Shown piece by piece: positions 50,410 through 60,379 of a DNA stretch of 64,000 nucleotides. Origin of the DNA: AP-15 sp963712825 (GTDB taxonomy: Bacteria; Pseudomonadota; Alphaproteobacteria; ATCC43930; CGMCC-115725); the NCBI GenBank assembly GCA_963712825.1, contig CAVQJP010000013.1, forward strand, positions 364,534 to 428,533. Reading direction: 5' to 3'. Position numbers and translations under genes: made by a program. The notes beneath the pieces were generated by a model. The model made no database searches and was not told the origin of the DNA. It saw only the letters and a program-made list of their open reading frames with translations. Positions within the stretch are counted from its first letter, which is position 1; each line of letters begins with the position of its first letter.

Positions 50410-53133
50410 ATGGCGAAGACCGCCGATCCAAAACCAGACCAGTCCGCGGAAGAAGCACGCCTTTACAAGATGCGGGAGAGCGGCGCGCCGTGGAAACTAT
50501 GGGGACCCTATTTAAGCGAGCGCCAATGGGGGACGGTGCGCGAGGATTACAGCGAAAACGGGGACGCGTGGAATTATTTCACGCATGACCAGGCGCGCTC
50601 GCGCGCCTATCACTGGGGCGAGGACGGGATCGCCGGAATCAGCGACGAATGTCAGCGGCTGTGCTTTGCCGTCGCATTGTGGAACGGCAAGGACCCGATC
50701 CTGAAAGAACGGCTGTTCGGCCTCAACAACAGCGAAGGCAATCACGGCGAAGATGTCAAGGAATATTACTTCTACCTCGACAACACGCCGACCCATTCGT
50801 ATATGAAATATTTATATAAGTATCCGCAGCAGGAATTTCCCTATGGCGATCTCGTCGAAACCAACGGCAAGCGCGGCCGCGACGACCCCGAATACGAGCT
50901 GCTCGACACCGGCGTCTTTGACGAGGATCGCTATTTCGACGTCTTTGTCGAATATGCGAAAGCTTCGGCGGCCGACATCCTGATCCGGATCAGCCTGGCC
51001 AATCGCGGGCCGGAAGCAGCAGAGCTGCACGTGCTGCCGACCTTGTGGTTCCGCAACAGCTGGGCGTGGTGGCCGGATCGGCCAAAACCGGCGCTGCGGG
51101 CGATCTCGGCGCCGGAGGGCACCAGCGGCGTCGCCGCGTCGCATGCCGAGCTCGGCGACTACGTGCTCTATTGCGATGCCAGCCCGCCGCTGCTGTTCAC
51201 CGAAAACGAGACCAACGTCGAACGCATTTTCGGCGCGCCGAACCCGCAGCCTTACGTCAAGGACAGCATCGGCGACCATGTCGTGACCGGCCGACCCGGC
51301 GCGGTCAATCCGGTCCCGGCTGGAACCAAGGCCGCCGCGCATTACCGCGTCGACCTCGCCGCCGGCGCGACCCAAACCATTCGCCTGCGACTGGGCAACG
51401 CTGCGATGGCCGACCCCTTTGGCGCCGGGTTCGAGCAGGTCTTCGTAGACCGCCGCAGCGAGGCCGACGCGTTTTATCGCGCGATCACGCCACCCGGCGT
51501 CGGCGAGGACGCCGCCCTGGTGATGCGGCAGGCATTGGCCGGAATGCTGTGGAGCAAGCAGTATTTCTTTCTCGACACCGACAAATGGCTCGAAGAGCAC
51601 GGCGCCGACCCGATGCGCTTCCCGACCCGGCAGGTGCGCAACTGCGACTGGTTCCACCTGATCGGCGACCACGTGATCTCGATGCCCGACAAATGGGAGT
51701 ATCCGTGGTTTGCCGCCTGGGATCTGGCGTTCCACGCGGTCGCCTTGTCGATCGTCGACATCGACTTTGCCAAGCAGCAGCTCAACCTGTTGCTCGACCA
51801 GGTCTACTTGCACCCGACCGGCCAGATCCCGGCGTACGAATGGAACTTCAGCGACGTCAACCCGCCGGTGCAAGCCTGGGCAACGATCTTTCTGTATCGG
51901 ATGGAGCAGGCGCGGCACGGCGCCACCGACCTCGATTTCCTAAAGCGGGTATTCGGCAAGCTGGCAGCGAATTTCGGGTGGTGGGTTAACCGCAAGGACC
52001 GCTTTGGCCGAAGCCTGTTCGAAGGCGGCTTTCTCGGGCTCGACAACATCGGGGTGTTCGACCGCAGCGCGCCGCTCCCGACGGGCGGGCATCTGGAACA
52101 GGCCGACGGCACGGCATGGGTGGCGCTGTTCTGCCAGAACATGCTCGAAATCGCCTCCGAGCTGGCGGCGCACGACGCGACCTACGAGGATCTGGCGTCG
52201 AATTACGCCATGGAGTTCCTGCTGATCGCCCGCGCGATGAACGGGGTCGGCCCGGACGGGATGTGGGACGAAGAGGACGGCTTTTATTACGATGTCCTGC
52301 GCCTGCCCGACGGCACCGCGACGCGCCTCAAAGTGCGTTCGATGGTTGGTCTGCTGCCGCTTTGCGCCGCGACCGCGATCGACAAGGCGCAGCGCGAACG
52401 GCTGCCGCGGCTGACGGCGCAGATGGCGGAGCGCACCCGGCGGATGCCGGAGCTGCTCGAGTCGATCCACCCGACCGGGCCCGGCCACCTTGGCGTCGCC
52501 GAGCGCGGTCTGCTCGGGCTCGTCAACCGCGACCGCCTGCATCGGATTCTGACCCGCATGCTCGACGAAAACGAGTTTTTGAGCCGTTACGGGATCCGCT
52601 CGCTGTCGCGTGCTCACGCCGAAAATCCATACGTTTTTGCGGTCGAGGGCCGGGAATACCGGGTCGGTTATTTGCCGGCCGAGTCGGACAGCGGCATGTT
52701 CGGCGGCAACTCGAACTGGCGCGGACCGGTGTGGATGCCGGTCAACGCCCTGATCATCCGCGCCTTGATGCACTACTTTGCCTACTACGGCGACAACTTC
52801 AAAATCGAGTGCCCGACCGGCTCCGGAAATTTGATGAATCTGTTCGAGGTCGCCCGCGACATCGCGCGCCGGCTGACCGGCATCTTTCTGCGCGACAATT
52901 CCGGGCAGCGTCCGGCGTTTGGCGGAGCCGAGAAATTCCAGCGCGACCCCTATTGGCGCGACCATTTGCTGTTTTACGAGTACTTTCACGGCGACAACGG
53001 CGCCGGCATCGGCGCCAGCCACCAGACCGGATGGACCGGGATTGTCGCCGGGTTGATCGACATGTTCGGAAAGCTCGATCCCCAGACAGTCGTCGACAGC
53101 GGCCGCGAAGCGGTGTTCGGCCGCGAAACATGA
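50410..53133 (+). CDS. GH63-type glucosidase (MGH1-like)
   Basis: 907 residues, the usual length for bacterial proteins annotated as GH63 mannosyl-oligosaccharide glucosidase-like. The N-domain has WGPYLSERQWGTVREDYSENG, and the catalytic (alpha/alpha)6 domain has MPDKWEYPWFAAWDLAFHAVAL, then IPAYEWNFSDVNPPVQAWA and GPVWMPVNALIIRALMHYF. The last phrases are conserved in GH63 and hold the acidic candidates. It would release glucose from a glucan or glycoside in the cytoplasm, as no signal peptide is present. The PPK2 stop is 45 nt upstream, in a stretch with two direct copies of GACGGGYCTCCTT. Confidence 0.9.
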   Translation: MAKTADPKPDQSAEEARLYKMRESGAPWKLWGPYLSERQWGTVREDYSENGDAWNYFTHDQARSRAYHWGEDGIAGISDECQRLCFAVALWNGKDPILKERLFGLNNSEGNHGEDVKEYYFYLDNTPTHSYMKYLYKYPQQEFPYGDLVETNGKRGRDDPEYELLDTGVFDEDRYFDVFVEYAKASAADILIRISLANRGPEAAELHVLPTLWFRNSWAWWPDRPKPALRAISAPEGTSGVAASHAELGDYVLYCDASPPLLFTENETNVERIFGAPNPQPYVKDSIGDHVVTGRPGAVNPVPAGTKAAAHYRVDLAAGATQTIRLRLGNAAMADPFGAGFEQVFVDRRSEADAFYRAITPPGVGEDAALVMRQALAGMLWSKQYFFLDTDKWLEEHGADPMRFPTRQVRNCDWFHLIGDHVISMPDKWEYPWFAAWDLAFHAVALSIVDIDFAKQQLNLLLDQVYLHPTGQIPAYEWNFSDVNPPVQAWATIFLYRMEQARHGATDLDFLKRVFGKLAANFGWWVNRKDRFGRSLFEGGFLGLDNIGVFDRSAPLPTGGHLEQADGTAWVALFCQNMLEIASELAAHDATYEDLASNYAMEFLLIARAMNGVGPDGMWDEEDGFYYDVLRLPDGTATRLKVRSMVGLLPLCAATAIDKAQRERLPRLTAQMAERTRRMPELLESIHPTGPGHLGVAERGLLGLVNRDRLHRILTRMLDENEFLSRYGIRSLSRAHAENPYVFAVEGREYRVGYLPAESDSGMFGGNSNWRGPVWMPVNALIIRALMHYFAYYGDNFKIECPTGSGNLMNLFEVARDIARRLTGIFLRDNSGQRPAFGGAEKFQRDPYWRDHLLFYEYFHGDNGAGIGASHQTGWTGIVAGLIDMFGKLDPQTVVDSGREAVFGRET

Positions 53134-53310
53134 CATTCGCGACACCCCGCTTTTGGCGGGGGACGAGGGAAAAGACGCGGGGCTTGCCCGCTGCTTATGT
53201 GGCTGCACGGCCGCTCCAGCCTGAAAGTCGACCCGTCAAATTCCCCTTGCGCAACCCGTGCCGTTCATCCACGTCATTGCCAGCGGGTAAGGCGAGAGGG
53301 AGTGTCGGCG

Positions 53311-53559
53311 ATGCCGCATGTCGTGATCTCGGGTCAGGCCGCCCGCCGGTTCGCCGGCGGCGTCTCGGAATTCGATGTTGAGGCGAACAATTTTCGTCGG
53401 CTGGTGCTCGAGCTCGAACGCCGCTATCCCGGTCTCGGCCACCAGGTCGAGGAAGGAATGGCGGTCGCGATCGACGGCGAGATTTTTCAGGACGCCTATC
53501 TCGTCCCGCTCAACCCCGACAGCGAAATCTATCTGATCCCCAAGATCGGCGGCGGCTGA
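53311..53559 (+). CDS. MoaD/ThiS-family beta-grasp protein
   Basis: 82 residues from ATG 53311 with GAGAGGGAG upstream. The C-terminus ends in IPKIGGG, where a Gly-Gly end is the site of sulfur or carrier thiocarboxylation in MoaD and ThiS; the core (FRRLVLELERRYPGL, VAIDGEIFQDAYLVPL) fits the beta-grasp fold. No other molybdopterin or thiamine gene is nearby, so its partner is not known. It stands alone between a glycosidase and a PBP. Confidence 0.75.
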   Translation: MPHVVISGQAARRFAGGVSEFDVEANNFRRLVLELERRYPGLGHQVEEGMAVAIDGEIFQDAYLVPLNPDSEIYLIPKIGGG

Positions 53560-53840
53560 CCCCTCTCGGGGGCTTTCAGGACCCGCGGCCGGATCGGCGA
53601 AGCGCGGCCAACCTGCGCTCGGTGCCCGGCGCTCAATAGTTTGCAGGCCCGTACGCTCACCGTCCGCTGGACCCGTTTACGGATGATCTTGGCGAAGTCT
53701 TAATCGAGGTTAACCGTTTCTGCCGAGACCGGCACGGCCGAGGCCACGATTTTGTCGCGACCTACTCCCGCGTGGAAACGGATCGCTTACTTATTCCGTA
53801 TTGTTTGCTTGCGGCCAATAACGGCCGGAGCGGTCAGGGC

Positions 53841-56800
53841 ATGGTCGACGCGGTTTGGGGTCGTTTGCGTTACCGGAGGTCGTGGCGGCGGCGACCGCCG
53901 GGCGGCTGGTTTCCGCTTTTTATGCGGCTCATCCTGGCGCTGCGCTGGGTCGCTGCACTGGCGGTGCTGGTGCTGGTGGTTTGGGGTGTCGCCGCCGAAA
54001 CGCGGACTTCGTTTCTCCAATCGCGGCTCTTTTCGCGGCTGACCCGCAACATTGGCTTCTCGGTTGCAGCGGGGCCGAGCGACGCAATCATCTTTCCGAA
54101 ATACGGGCCCTATGACGAGCGCCTCGGCTATGCCGAGCTGCCGCGCTTTGTCGGCTCGCTTCAGCAGCGCCAATTTGTGATCGCGCGGCAGGCGCGGTGG
54201 TCGCCCGCGCTCGAAGATTTCGTCAAAAACGGCGGTTACGCGATCTATCACGAAAAGGAGCGCGCCGGGCTGCGGCTGTTCGACCGCGACGGCGCCCCGC
54301 TTTACCGGGTGACCTATCCCGAGCAAACCTACGCGGATTTTGCATCGATCCCGCCGCTCGTCGTGTCGAGCCTTTCTTTTATCGAAGACCGCGACCTGTT
54401 CGCGCCGGGAGAACCCGACCGCAACCCAGCTGTCGACTGGGACCGGTTTGCGCTTGCTCTGGCGGGACGCGCCGCGGGGGCCGTCGATCGGCGGCTGCGC
54501 GCCGGCGGCGCCAGCACGCTCGCGACCCAGATCGAGAAATTCCGCCACTCGCCCGACGGGCGCACCCCTGGCAGCATCGAAAAGCTGCGGCAGATGGTGA
54601 CCGCCTCCGCCCATGCCTACCTCGATGGCCCGAACACGGTCATGGCGCGGCGCCGCATCATGACCGCCTATCTGAACTCGGAGCCGTTGGCCTCGCGTCC
54701 AGGTTATGGCGAGGTCATCGGCGTTCCGGAAGCGATGTGGCGCTGGTACGGAACCGATCTCGCCGAAGCCGACGAGGTCTTGACCGCGCCCGCGGCGACC
54801 GCGGCGGAGCTGGCGCGCAAAGGCGAAATGTATCGGCAGGTTCTGAGCTTGCTTCTGGCCGGCCGGCGCCCCGCCTACTACCTGACCGTCGACCACAACG
54901 CGTTGGCCGGCTTGACCGACCGCTATCTGCGTTTGCTTGCAGATGCCGGCGTCATCGACCCGGCGTTGCGCGACGCGGCGCTGGCGGCGCCGTTACGTTT
55001 CCGCAACGACGCGCCGCCGCCCGCGGCTGAGCTTTTTGTCGGCAACAAGGCAACCGACCGGCTGCGCGACGAGCTGGTGACCATGCTGCACCTGCCCAAC
55101 CTTTACGCGCTCGACCGGCTCGATCTGAGCGGCTGGTCGAGCATCGACACCGCCGGCCAGCGGCGCGTCAGCAATGTCTTGAGCCGGCTCGACGAGCCCG
55201 AATACGACCGCTCGCTCGGTCTCTATGGCAAGCAGCTGCTCGGCAGCGCCAGCCCGGCGCGAATCGCCTGGAGCCTCGTGCTCTACGAGCGCGGCGCCGA
55301 CAGCAACTTTGTCCGCATCCGCGCCGACAGCCTCAACACACCGTTCGACATCAACTCGGGCGCAAAACTGCAGCTCGGCTCGACCGCCAAGCTGCGCACC
55401 CTGATCACCTATCTCGACATCGTCGACGCATTGCACACCCGGCTTTCGGGCTTGCCCCGCAGCTGGCTGGTGGCGATCGCAGCGGCGGCGAAGGAGGACC
55501 CGATCACCCGCTGGGCCGCCGGTTGGCTGGCGAATGCCGAGGACGACACCCTCCGGGCGATGCTCGACGCGGCGATGCGGCGGACCTATTCGGCGAGCCC
55601 CGGCACCTATTTCACCGGCGGCGGCATGCAGAGCTTTGCCAATTTTGAAAAGTGGGAGGACCACGAGACCCCGACCGTGGCGGCCGCCTTTGCCAATTCG
55701 ATCAACAACGCCTTTGTCCGGCTTATGCGCGACGTCGTCAGCTACGAGATCGCCCAGGACGGAACCCAGGTCACCGAGTTGCTGAACGATCGCGACGACC
55801 CGGCGCGCGAAGCCTATCTGCATCGCTTTGCCGACCAGGAGGGGCGCGAATATCTCGGCCGCTTTTGGCGCGACTATCACGGGCGCACGCCGTCTGAGGC
55901 GCTCAATCTGTTGGCGAGCCGCACCCGGCCCGACCCGCGCCGGCTCGCAGTCGTGTTTCGCTCGGCGCTTCCCGATGCGAGCCGGGCAGCGCTCGCCGCC
56001 TTTCTGGCGCAGCACCTGCCGCAGGCGGCGATCGACGATGACGAGCTGTGGGACCTCTACCGCGATGCCAGTCCGACCCGGGTTTCGCTGCGCGACCGCG
56101 GCTACATCGCCGGTGTGCATCCGCTCGAATTGTGGCTCGTCCGGTATCTGCAAGATCACCCCGGCGCGACGCGGGCCGAGGCGGTCGCGGCAAGCGCCGA
56201 GGCGCGGCAGGAGGTCTACACGTGGCTGTTCGACGGCCACAGCCCATACCAGCAGAATCTGCGCATCCGCATCCTGCTGGAAGAGGACGCATTCGACAAA
56301 ATCCTGCAGGATTGGCGGCGCCAAGGCTACCCGTTCGGACGCCTGGTGCCGTCCGACGGCACCGCGCTCGGCAGCTCGGGCGACCGGCCCGACGCGCTCG
56401 CCGACCTGATGGGTATCGTCGTCAATAACGGGGTGCGGCTGCCGACCGTCGACCTCGAGCGGCTGCGATTTGCCGCCAGCACGCCGTACGAAACCGACAT
56501 GGCAGCGGCGCCCAAACCCCAGCGTGTGCTGGCGCCCGAGGTGGCGCGCACCGTCCAGCGGGCGTTGTCGGCGGTCGTCGCGGGCGGAACCGCAAAGGCG
56601 GTCAGCGGCGTCTATCACGCGCCCGACGGCGCCTTGCTGCCGGTCGGCGGCAAAACCGGCACCGGCGACAATCGCTATGACCGTTTCGGGCGCGGCGGCC
56701 GGCTGATCTCCCAGCGGGTGGTCGACCGCACCGCAACCTTTGTGTTTTATCTGGGCGACCGGTTCTACGGCACAATCACGGCCTATGTTCCGGGCGCGGC

Positions 56801-56975
56801 CGCCGCCCAGTACCAATTTTCGAGCGCGCTTGCGGTCCACCTGCTGAAGGCGCTGCAACCGCAGCTCGAACCGTTGCTGAATGCCCCGGTCACGGGGCCG
56901 GCGCCGGTGCTGACGGCTTTGCCCAAACCCGATCTGGCGGATGGGGTCACTGGCTCCGCCGCCGCCGCCGATTGA
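53841..56975 (+). CDS. Class A penicillin-binding protein (GT51 transglycosylase and transpeptidase) with a large insertion
   Basis: 1044 residues. One N-terminal membrane anchor (residues 27-50). The GT51 domain has SSLSFIEDRDLF with the catalytic Glu182 and GGASTLATQIEKFRHSP, a variant of the usual GGSTITQQ. The transpeptidase has STAK (Ser514), SIN (Ser620), and KTG (Lys938), so the active site looks complete. The gap of about 316 residues between SIN and KTG is much longer than the roughly 120 usual, so an extra domain is inserted. ATG 53841 is preferred; the frame opens at 53772. It would cross-link peptidoglycan in the periplasm. Confidence 0.9.
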   Translation: MVDAVWGRLRYRRSWRRRPPGGWFPLFMRLILALRWVAALAVLVLVVWGVAAETRTSFLQSRLFSRLTRNIGFSVAAGPSDAIIFPKYGPYDERLGYAELPRFVGSLQQRQFVIARQARWSPALEDFVKNGGYAIYHEKERAGLRLFDRDGAPLYRVTYPEQTYADFASIPPLVVSSLSFIEDRDLFAPGEPDRNPAVDWDRFALALAGRAAGAVDRRLRAGGASTLATQIEKFRHSPDGRTPGSIEKLRQMVTASAHAYLDGPNTVMARRRIMTAYLNSEPLASRPGYGEVIGVPEAMWRWYGTDLAEADEVLTAPAATAAELARKGEMYRQVLSLLLAGRRPAYYLTVDHNALAGLTDRYLRLLADAGVIDPALRDAALAAPLRFRNDAPPPAAELFVGNKATDRLRDELVTMLHLPNLYALDRLDLSGWSSIDTAGQRRVSNVLSRLDEPEYDRSLGLYGKQLLGSASPARIAWSLVLYERGADSNFVRIRADSLNTPFDINSGAKLQLGSTAKLRTLITYLDIVDALHTRLSGLPRSWLVAIAAAAKEDPITRWAAGWLANAEDDTLRAMLDAAMRRTYSASPGTYFTGGGMQSFANFEKWEDHETPTVAAAFANSINNAFVRLMRDVVSYEIAQDGTQVTELLNDRDDPAREAYLHRFADQEGREYLGRFWRDYHGRTPSEALNLLASRTRPDPRRLAVVFRSALPDASRAALAAFLAQHLPQAAIDDDELWDLYRDASPTRVSLRDRGYIAGVHPLELWLVRYLQDHPGATRAEAVAASAEARQEVYTWLFDGHSPYQQNLRIRILLEEDAFDKILQDWRRQGYPFGRLVPSDGTALGSSGDRPDALADLMGIVVNNGVRLPTVDLERLRFAASTPYETDMAAAPKPQRVLAPEVARTVQRALSAVVAGGTAKAVSGVYHAPDGALLPVGGKTGTGDNRYDRFGRGGRLISQRVVDRTATFVFYLGDRFYGTITAYVPGAAAAQYQFSSALAVHLLKALQPQLEPLLNAPVTGPAPVLTALPKPDLADGVTGSAAAAD

Positions 56976-57026
56976 CCGCGCCGAGATTTGGCGGTTCGGA
57001 GCCGCCTTGCGGGCGCGGAGCCGAGG

Positions 57027-57674
57027 CTAGGGCGAGCGGGCGGCGTTGCTGGTCAGGAGATCGACCTTGCGGTCGAGCGTCGAGATCAGACCGGCGACGC
57101 CATAGCGCGCCAGGATCGAATGAAACTCCGAGCGCTGGGTCGCGAGCTGGCTGATCGTGCCGTCGAGATAGACATCGGAAACCTGCCAGACACCCTCGTG
57201 CTGGCGCATCATGTAATTGATCGTCACCGGGTCTTCGCCGGCCCTGACGATTTTCGTCTCGACAATGACCCCGCCGCCATAGGGTTCGTCGCCGGTGACC
57301 TGCAGCTGCTCGCCCGAATAGCTGTCGAAACGGTCGGCATAGGTCGCCGAAACATAGCGCCCAAAGGCGACGACGATCTGCCGTTGCTGCGCTGGAGACA
57401 ACGTGTCCCAGGATGCGCCGACAGCGAGCCGCGCCATCAATGGCACGTCGAACAGATTGTTGACGACCGGGGCCAGCGCCGCATAGCGCCCGCTTTGCCC
57501 AAGCGTGCCCCCGTTTTTCATCGTCGCGAGCAGCACCTCGTAAAAGCCGCGCACACTGTCCTGCGGACTTGCCGGCATGGCGATAGCGCCGGTCGCGGCG
57601 AGGATGCCGTACAGCGCCAAAACCAGCGCTGCGGCCTTGCCGGCGATGCTGCGGGGCGTCCCAACGCTCGTCAT
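57027..57674 (-). CDS. HpnM/MlaC-like periplasmic lipid-binding protein
   Basis: 215 residues. A signal peptide (AAALVLALYGILAATGAIA) is followed by a domain with FYEVLLATMKNGGTLGQSGRY, FDVPLMARLAVGASWDTLSP, QRQIVVAFGRYVSATYADRF and DVYLDGTISQLATQRSEF. These phrases fit HpnM, the MlaC relative that in hopanoid producers is found with hpn genes. No other hpn gene is seen here. It is a second MlaC-like gene in the window (the first is at the left edge). It is convergent with the PBP gene. Confidence 0.8.
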   Translation of the reverse strand: MTSVGTPRSIAGKAAALVLALYGILAATGAIAMPASPQDSVRGFYEVLLATMKNGGTLGQSGRYAALAPVVNNLFDVPLMARLAVGASWDTLSPAQQRQIVVAFGRYVSATYADRFDSYSGEQLQVTGDEPYGGGVIVETKIVRAGEDPVTINYMMRQHEGVWQVSDVYLDGTISQLATQRSEFHSILARYGVAGLISTLDRKVDLLTSNAARSP

Positions 57675-57982
57675 CCCTTCGTCTCCAGCCTCGGTTCCGG
57701 TCGATGCCGGCTTCTAGCAGAATGAAATGGGGGTTGCAGCCGCTTCCGCAATCGGCTGCGGCGCAGCGCCAAATTGCGGCCGTTTCGGGTGCCAGGACCA
57801 GAAAGCAGGATGCGCCCCGGCGGCACCGTGCGCGGCCCGGTCAACCCGATAGGGGTGGCAGCCGGCCGCTCCAGGCAAATCGCCGCGTGCCGGCACCGGG
57901 CCGAGCCCACCTGCGATGCTGAACTATCGATCGCCCGCTCTGTTTGGGAAGAGAAACGTCAACTGAAGTCCCGAGGTGTCAG
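57675..57982. other. Intergenic region, nothing identified
   Basis: 308 nt between the HpnM-like gene and the small secreted protein. Frames on both strands are Arg/Pro-rich shadow sequence. Divergent promoters for both flanking genes must lie here but I see no clear boxes. GAGGTG before 57983 is the ribosome site of the next gene. Confidence 0.4.
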
Positions 57983-58270
57983 ATGAGGTGCGTCACCAAG
58001 TCGGCAGCGTTCGCTTGCGGCCTGTTGCTCGTAGGTGCGCTCGGCGCGCAAGCCCAGACCACGTACTATCCTAGCCCGTACTGGCAGAATTACCCGGCCT
58101 ACAGCTATGCCTATGGTTATCCGGGATACGGGTCTTATTACACTTCGCCCTACCAAAGCTATTTGGGGTACCCCTACCCGGCGCCGCTGGCGTTTTGGGA
58201 TCCTTATGTCTGGTACCGCCCGTATTCGGACAATGCCGGTCCCAAGGCGAGCGGACACGGCGGCTTCTGA
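57983..58270 (+). CDS. Small secreted Tyr/Pro-rich protein
   Basis: 95 residues. A signal peptide (SAAFACGLLLVGALGAQA) is followed by a mature part made largely of Tyr, Pro, Ser and Gly (SPYWQNYPAYSYAYGYPGYG). The composition suggests an extended surface or cell-wall protein rather than an enzyme. GAGGTG lies 7 nt before ATG 57983. The function is unknown. Confidence 0.65.
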   Translation: MRCVTKSAAFACGLLLVGALGAQAQTTYYPSPYWQNYPAYSYAYGYPGYGSYYTSPYQSYLGYPYPAPLAFWDPYVWYRPYSDNAGPKASGHGGF

Positions 58271-58461
58271 GCGCGGCCCGGCCTCATCGACCAGGGGGGT
58301 TGGACCGGAAATCGCGAACATCGGCCGATAACGGTTGACGGTCCCCCGCCGTGGCCCGAGAACCGCGGGGTTGCAATCTAACGCCAGTCGGCCGTCAACA
58401 AGCGCTCCGCTGGCGCCGTCCTGATCGGCGGCGACGCAAGAGCGCGGCAGGGGACTTTGGA

Positions 58462-60306
58462 ATGACGAGGTTGCGGATCGAAGATTATGCGCTGATCGGC
58501 GATTGCGCGACCGCCGCCCTCGTCGGGCGCAACGGGTCGATCGACTGGCTCTGTCTGCCGCGCTTCAACTCACCCGCGTGCTTTTCCGCGCTTTTGGGCG
58601 AGCCCGAGCACGGCCGCTGGCTGATCGCCCCCTGCGCTACGGACGCCACGGTCCAGCGGCGCTACATCGACACCTCGCTGGTGCTGGCGACGACATTTGA
58701 GACCGCGGAGGGTGCCGTCGAGCTGATCGACTTTTTTCGGCCGCGGCATGGGCCGCTCGACTTGGTGCGGCTGGTGCGCGGCCTGCGCGGCCGGGTCAAC
58801 ATGCAGGTCGAGATCGTCCTGCGCTTTGACTACGGCTATCTCGTTCCCTGGGTCGAGCAGCTGCCGGATGGCGGCATCTCGGCGATCGCCGGACCCGAGC
58901 GGGTCGTGCTCCGCACCCCGGTAAAGCTCACGGGCGAAGATTTGAAGACGGTTGCGGAGTTCGAGGTCGCCGCCGGCGAAACCGTCCCGTTCGTGCTGAC
59001 CTACGGCGCCTCGCATCTGCCGCCGCCGCGGCCGGTGGACGCCGAGCGCGCCCTCGCCAATGCGCTCGCCTTTTGGCGGCAATGGAGCGGCGATTGCGGT
59101 TCCGCGGGGCCGTGGACCGACACCGTCAAAGGCTCGCTCGCGGTGCTGAAGGGCCTGACTTACGCGCCGACCGGCGGCATCGTCGCCGCACCGACGACCT
59201 CGCTCCCAGAGCGCCTCGGCGGCCCGCGCAACTGGGACTACCGCTATTGCTGGCTGCGCGATGCCACGTTTACCCTGTTGGCGCTGATGCATGCCGGCTG
59301 TTCGGGCGAGGCGCGGTCGTGGCGCGACTGGTTGTTTCGCGCGGTCGCCGGCAGCCCGGATCAGATCCAGATCATGTACGCGATCGGCGGCGAACGCCGG
59401 CTGACCGAATGGGAGGTGCCGTGGCTGCCCGGGTACGAAGCGTCGCGGCCGGTTCGCATCGGCAACGCCGCATCGAACCAGACCCAGCTCGACATCTACG
59501 GCGAAATCATTGACGCGTTCTATCACACGTATCTGAACGGTCTGCCGCCGGCGGCGCGGGCGACGCCGATCGTGCGCGCCGTGCTCGATCATCTGGCGGG
59601 GATTTGGCAAGACCCGGACGAAGGGATATGGGAGGTGCGCGGGCCGCCGCAGCACTTCACCCATTCCAAGGTGATGGCCTGGGTCGCCTTCGACCGGGCG
59701 ATCAAGATCTCCGAACGGCTCGGCGACGGCGAGGACGGGGTCGCTGAGTGGCGCGAGATCGCCGACAAAATTCATGCCGATGTCTGCGCCAAGGCGTTCG
59801 ACCGCGAGCTCGGCAGCTTTGTCCAGGCCTACGGCTCGAAATCGGTCGACGCGGCCTTGCTGCTGTTGCCGCTGGTCGGCTTTTTGCCGGCGACCGACCC
59901 GCGCATCACCGGCACGGTCAAGGCGATCGAAAAGCGCCTGCTGCTGGACGGTCTCGTCTTCCGCTACGACACCGGCGCCGGGGTGGACGGTCTGCCGCCG
60001 GGCGAAGGCGCCTTTCTCGCCTGCAGCTTCTGGCTGGCCGACAACTACATTCTGCAAGGCCGGATGAGCGAGGCGCGGGCGCTGTTCGAGCGCCTGCTGC
60101 TGCTGCGCAACGACGTCGGTCTGTTGGCCGAAGAGTATGACCCGCGGGCGAAGCGCCAGCTCGGTAACTATCCGCAGGCCTTTTCGCATGTGGCGCTCGT
60201 CAACACCGCCTTCAACCTGACCCGCAGCGAGGGCCCGGCCGACCAGCGCTCGGCCCGCGACGGCGAGCACAGCCAAACCGCCGCCGCCCCGCCGCCGGTT
60301 TTGTGA
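58462..60306 (+). CDS. GH15-family glucoamylase/trehalase-like enzyme
   Basis: 614 residues. LRIEDYALIGDCATAALVGRNGSIDWLCLPRFNSP, read in parts, is the family's N-domain start; the catalytic domain has RNWDYRYCWLRDATFTLLAL and LPPGEGAFLACSFWLADNYI, and near the C-terminus EEYDPRAKRQLGNYPQAFSHVALV, with the EE of the catalytic region. It would hydrolyse alpha-glucan or trehalose in the cytoplasm, as no signal peptide is visible. ATG 58462 follows AGGGGA. It lies near the GH63, PPK2 and acetate kinase genes. Confidence 0.93.
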   Translation: MTRLRIEDYALIGDCATAALVGRNGSIDWLCLPRFNSPACFSALLGEPEHGRWLIAPCATDATVQRRYIDTSLVLATTFETAEGAVELIDFFRPRHGPLDLVRLVRGLRGRVNMQVEIVLRFDYGYLVPWVEQLPDGGISAIAGPERVVLRTPVKLTGEDLKTVAEFEVAAGETVPFVLTYGASHLPPPRPVDAERALANALAFWRQWSGDCGSAGPWTDTVKGSLAVLKGLTYAPTGGIVAAPTTSLPERLGGPRNWDYRYCWLRDATFTLLALMHAGCSGEARSWRDWLFRAVAGSPDQIQIMYAIGGERRLTEWEVPWLPGYEASRPVRIGNAASNQTQLDIYGEIIDAFYHTYLNGLPPAARATPIVRAVLDHLAGIWQDPDEGIWEVRGPPQHFTHSKVMAWVAFDRAIKISERLGDGEDGVAEWREIADKIHADVCAKAFDRELGSFVQAYGSKSVDAALLLLPLVGFLPATDPRITGTVKAIEKRLLLDGLVFRYDTGAGVDGLPPGEGAFLACSFWLADNYILQGRMSEARALFERLLLLRNDVGLLAEEYDPRAKRQLGNYPQAFSHVALVNTAFNLTRSEGPADQRSARDGEHSQTAAAPPPVL

Positions 60307-60379
60307 CCGGGGCCGCTGACGGACCCAAGCCCGGTGATCTCGCATCTAAGCCCGGAAGCGGGCGCCTGACACAATGCTC

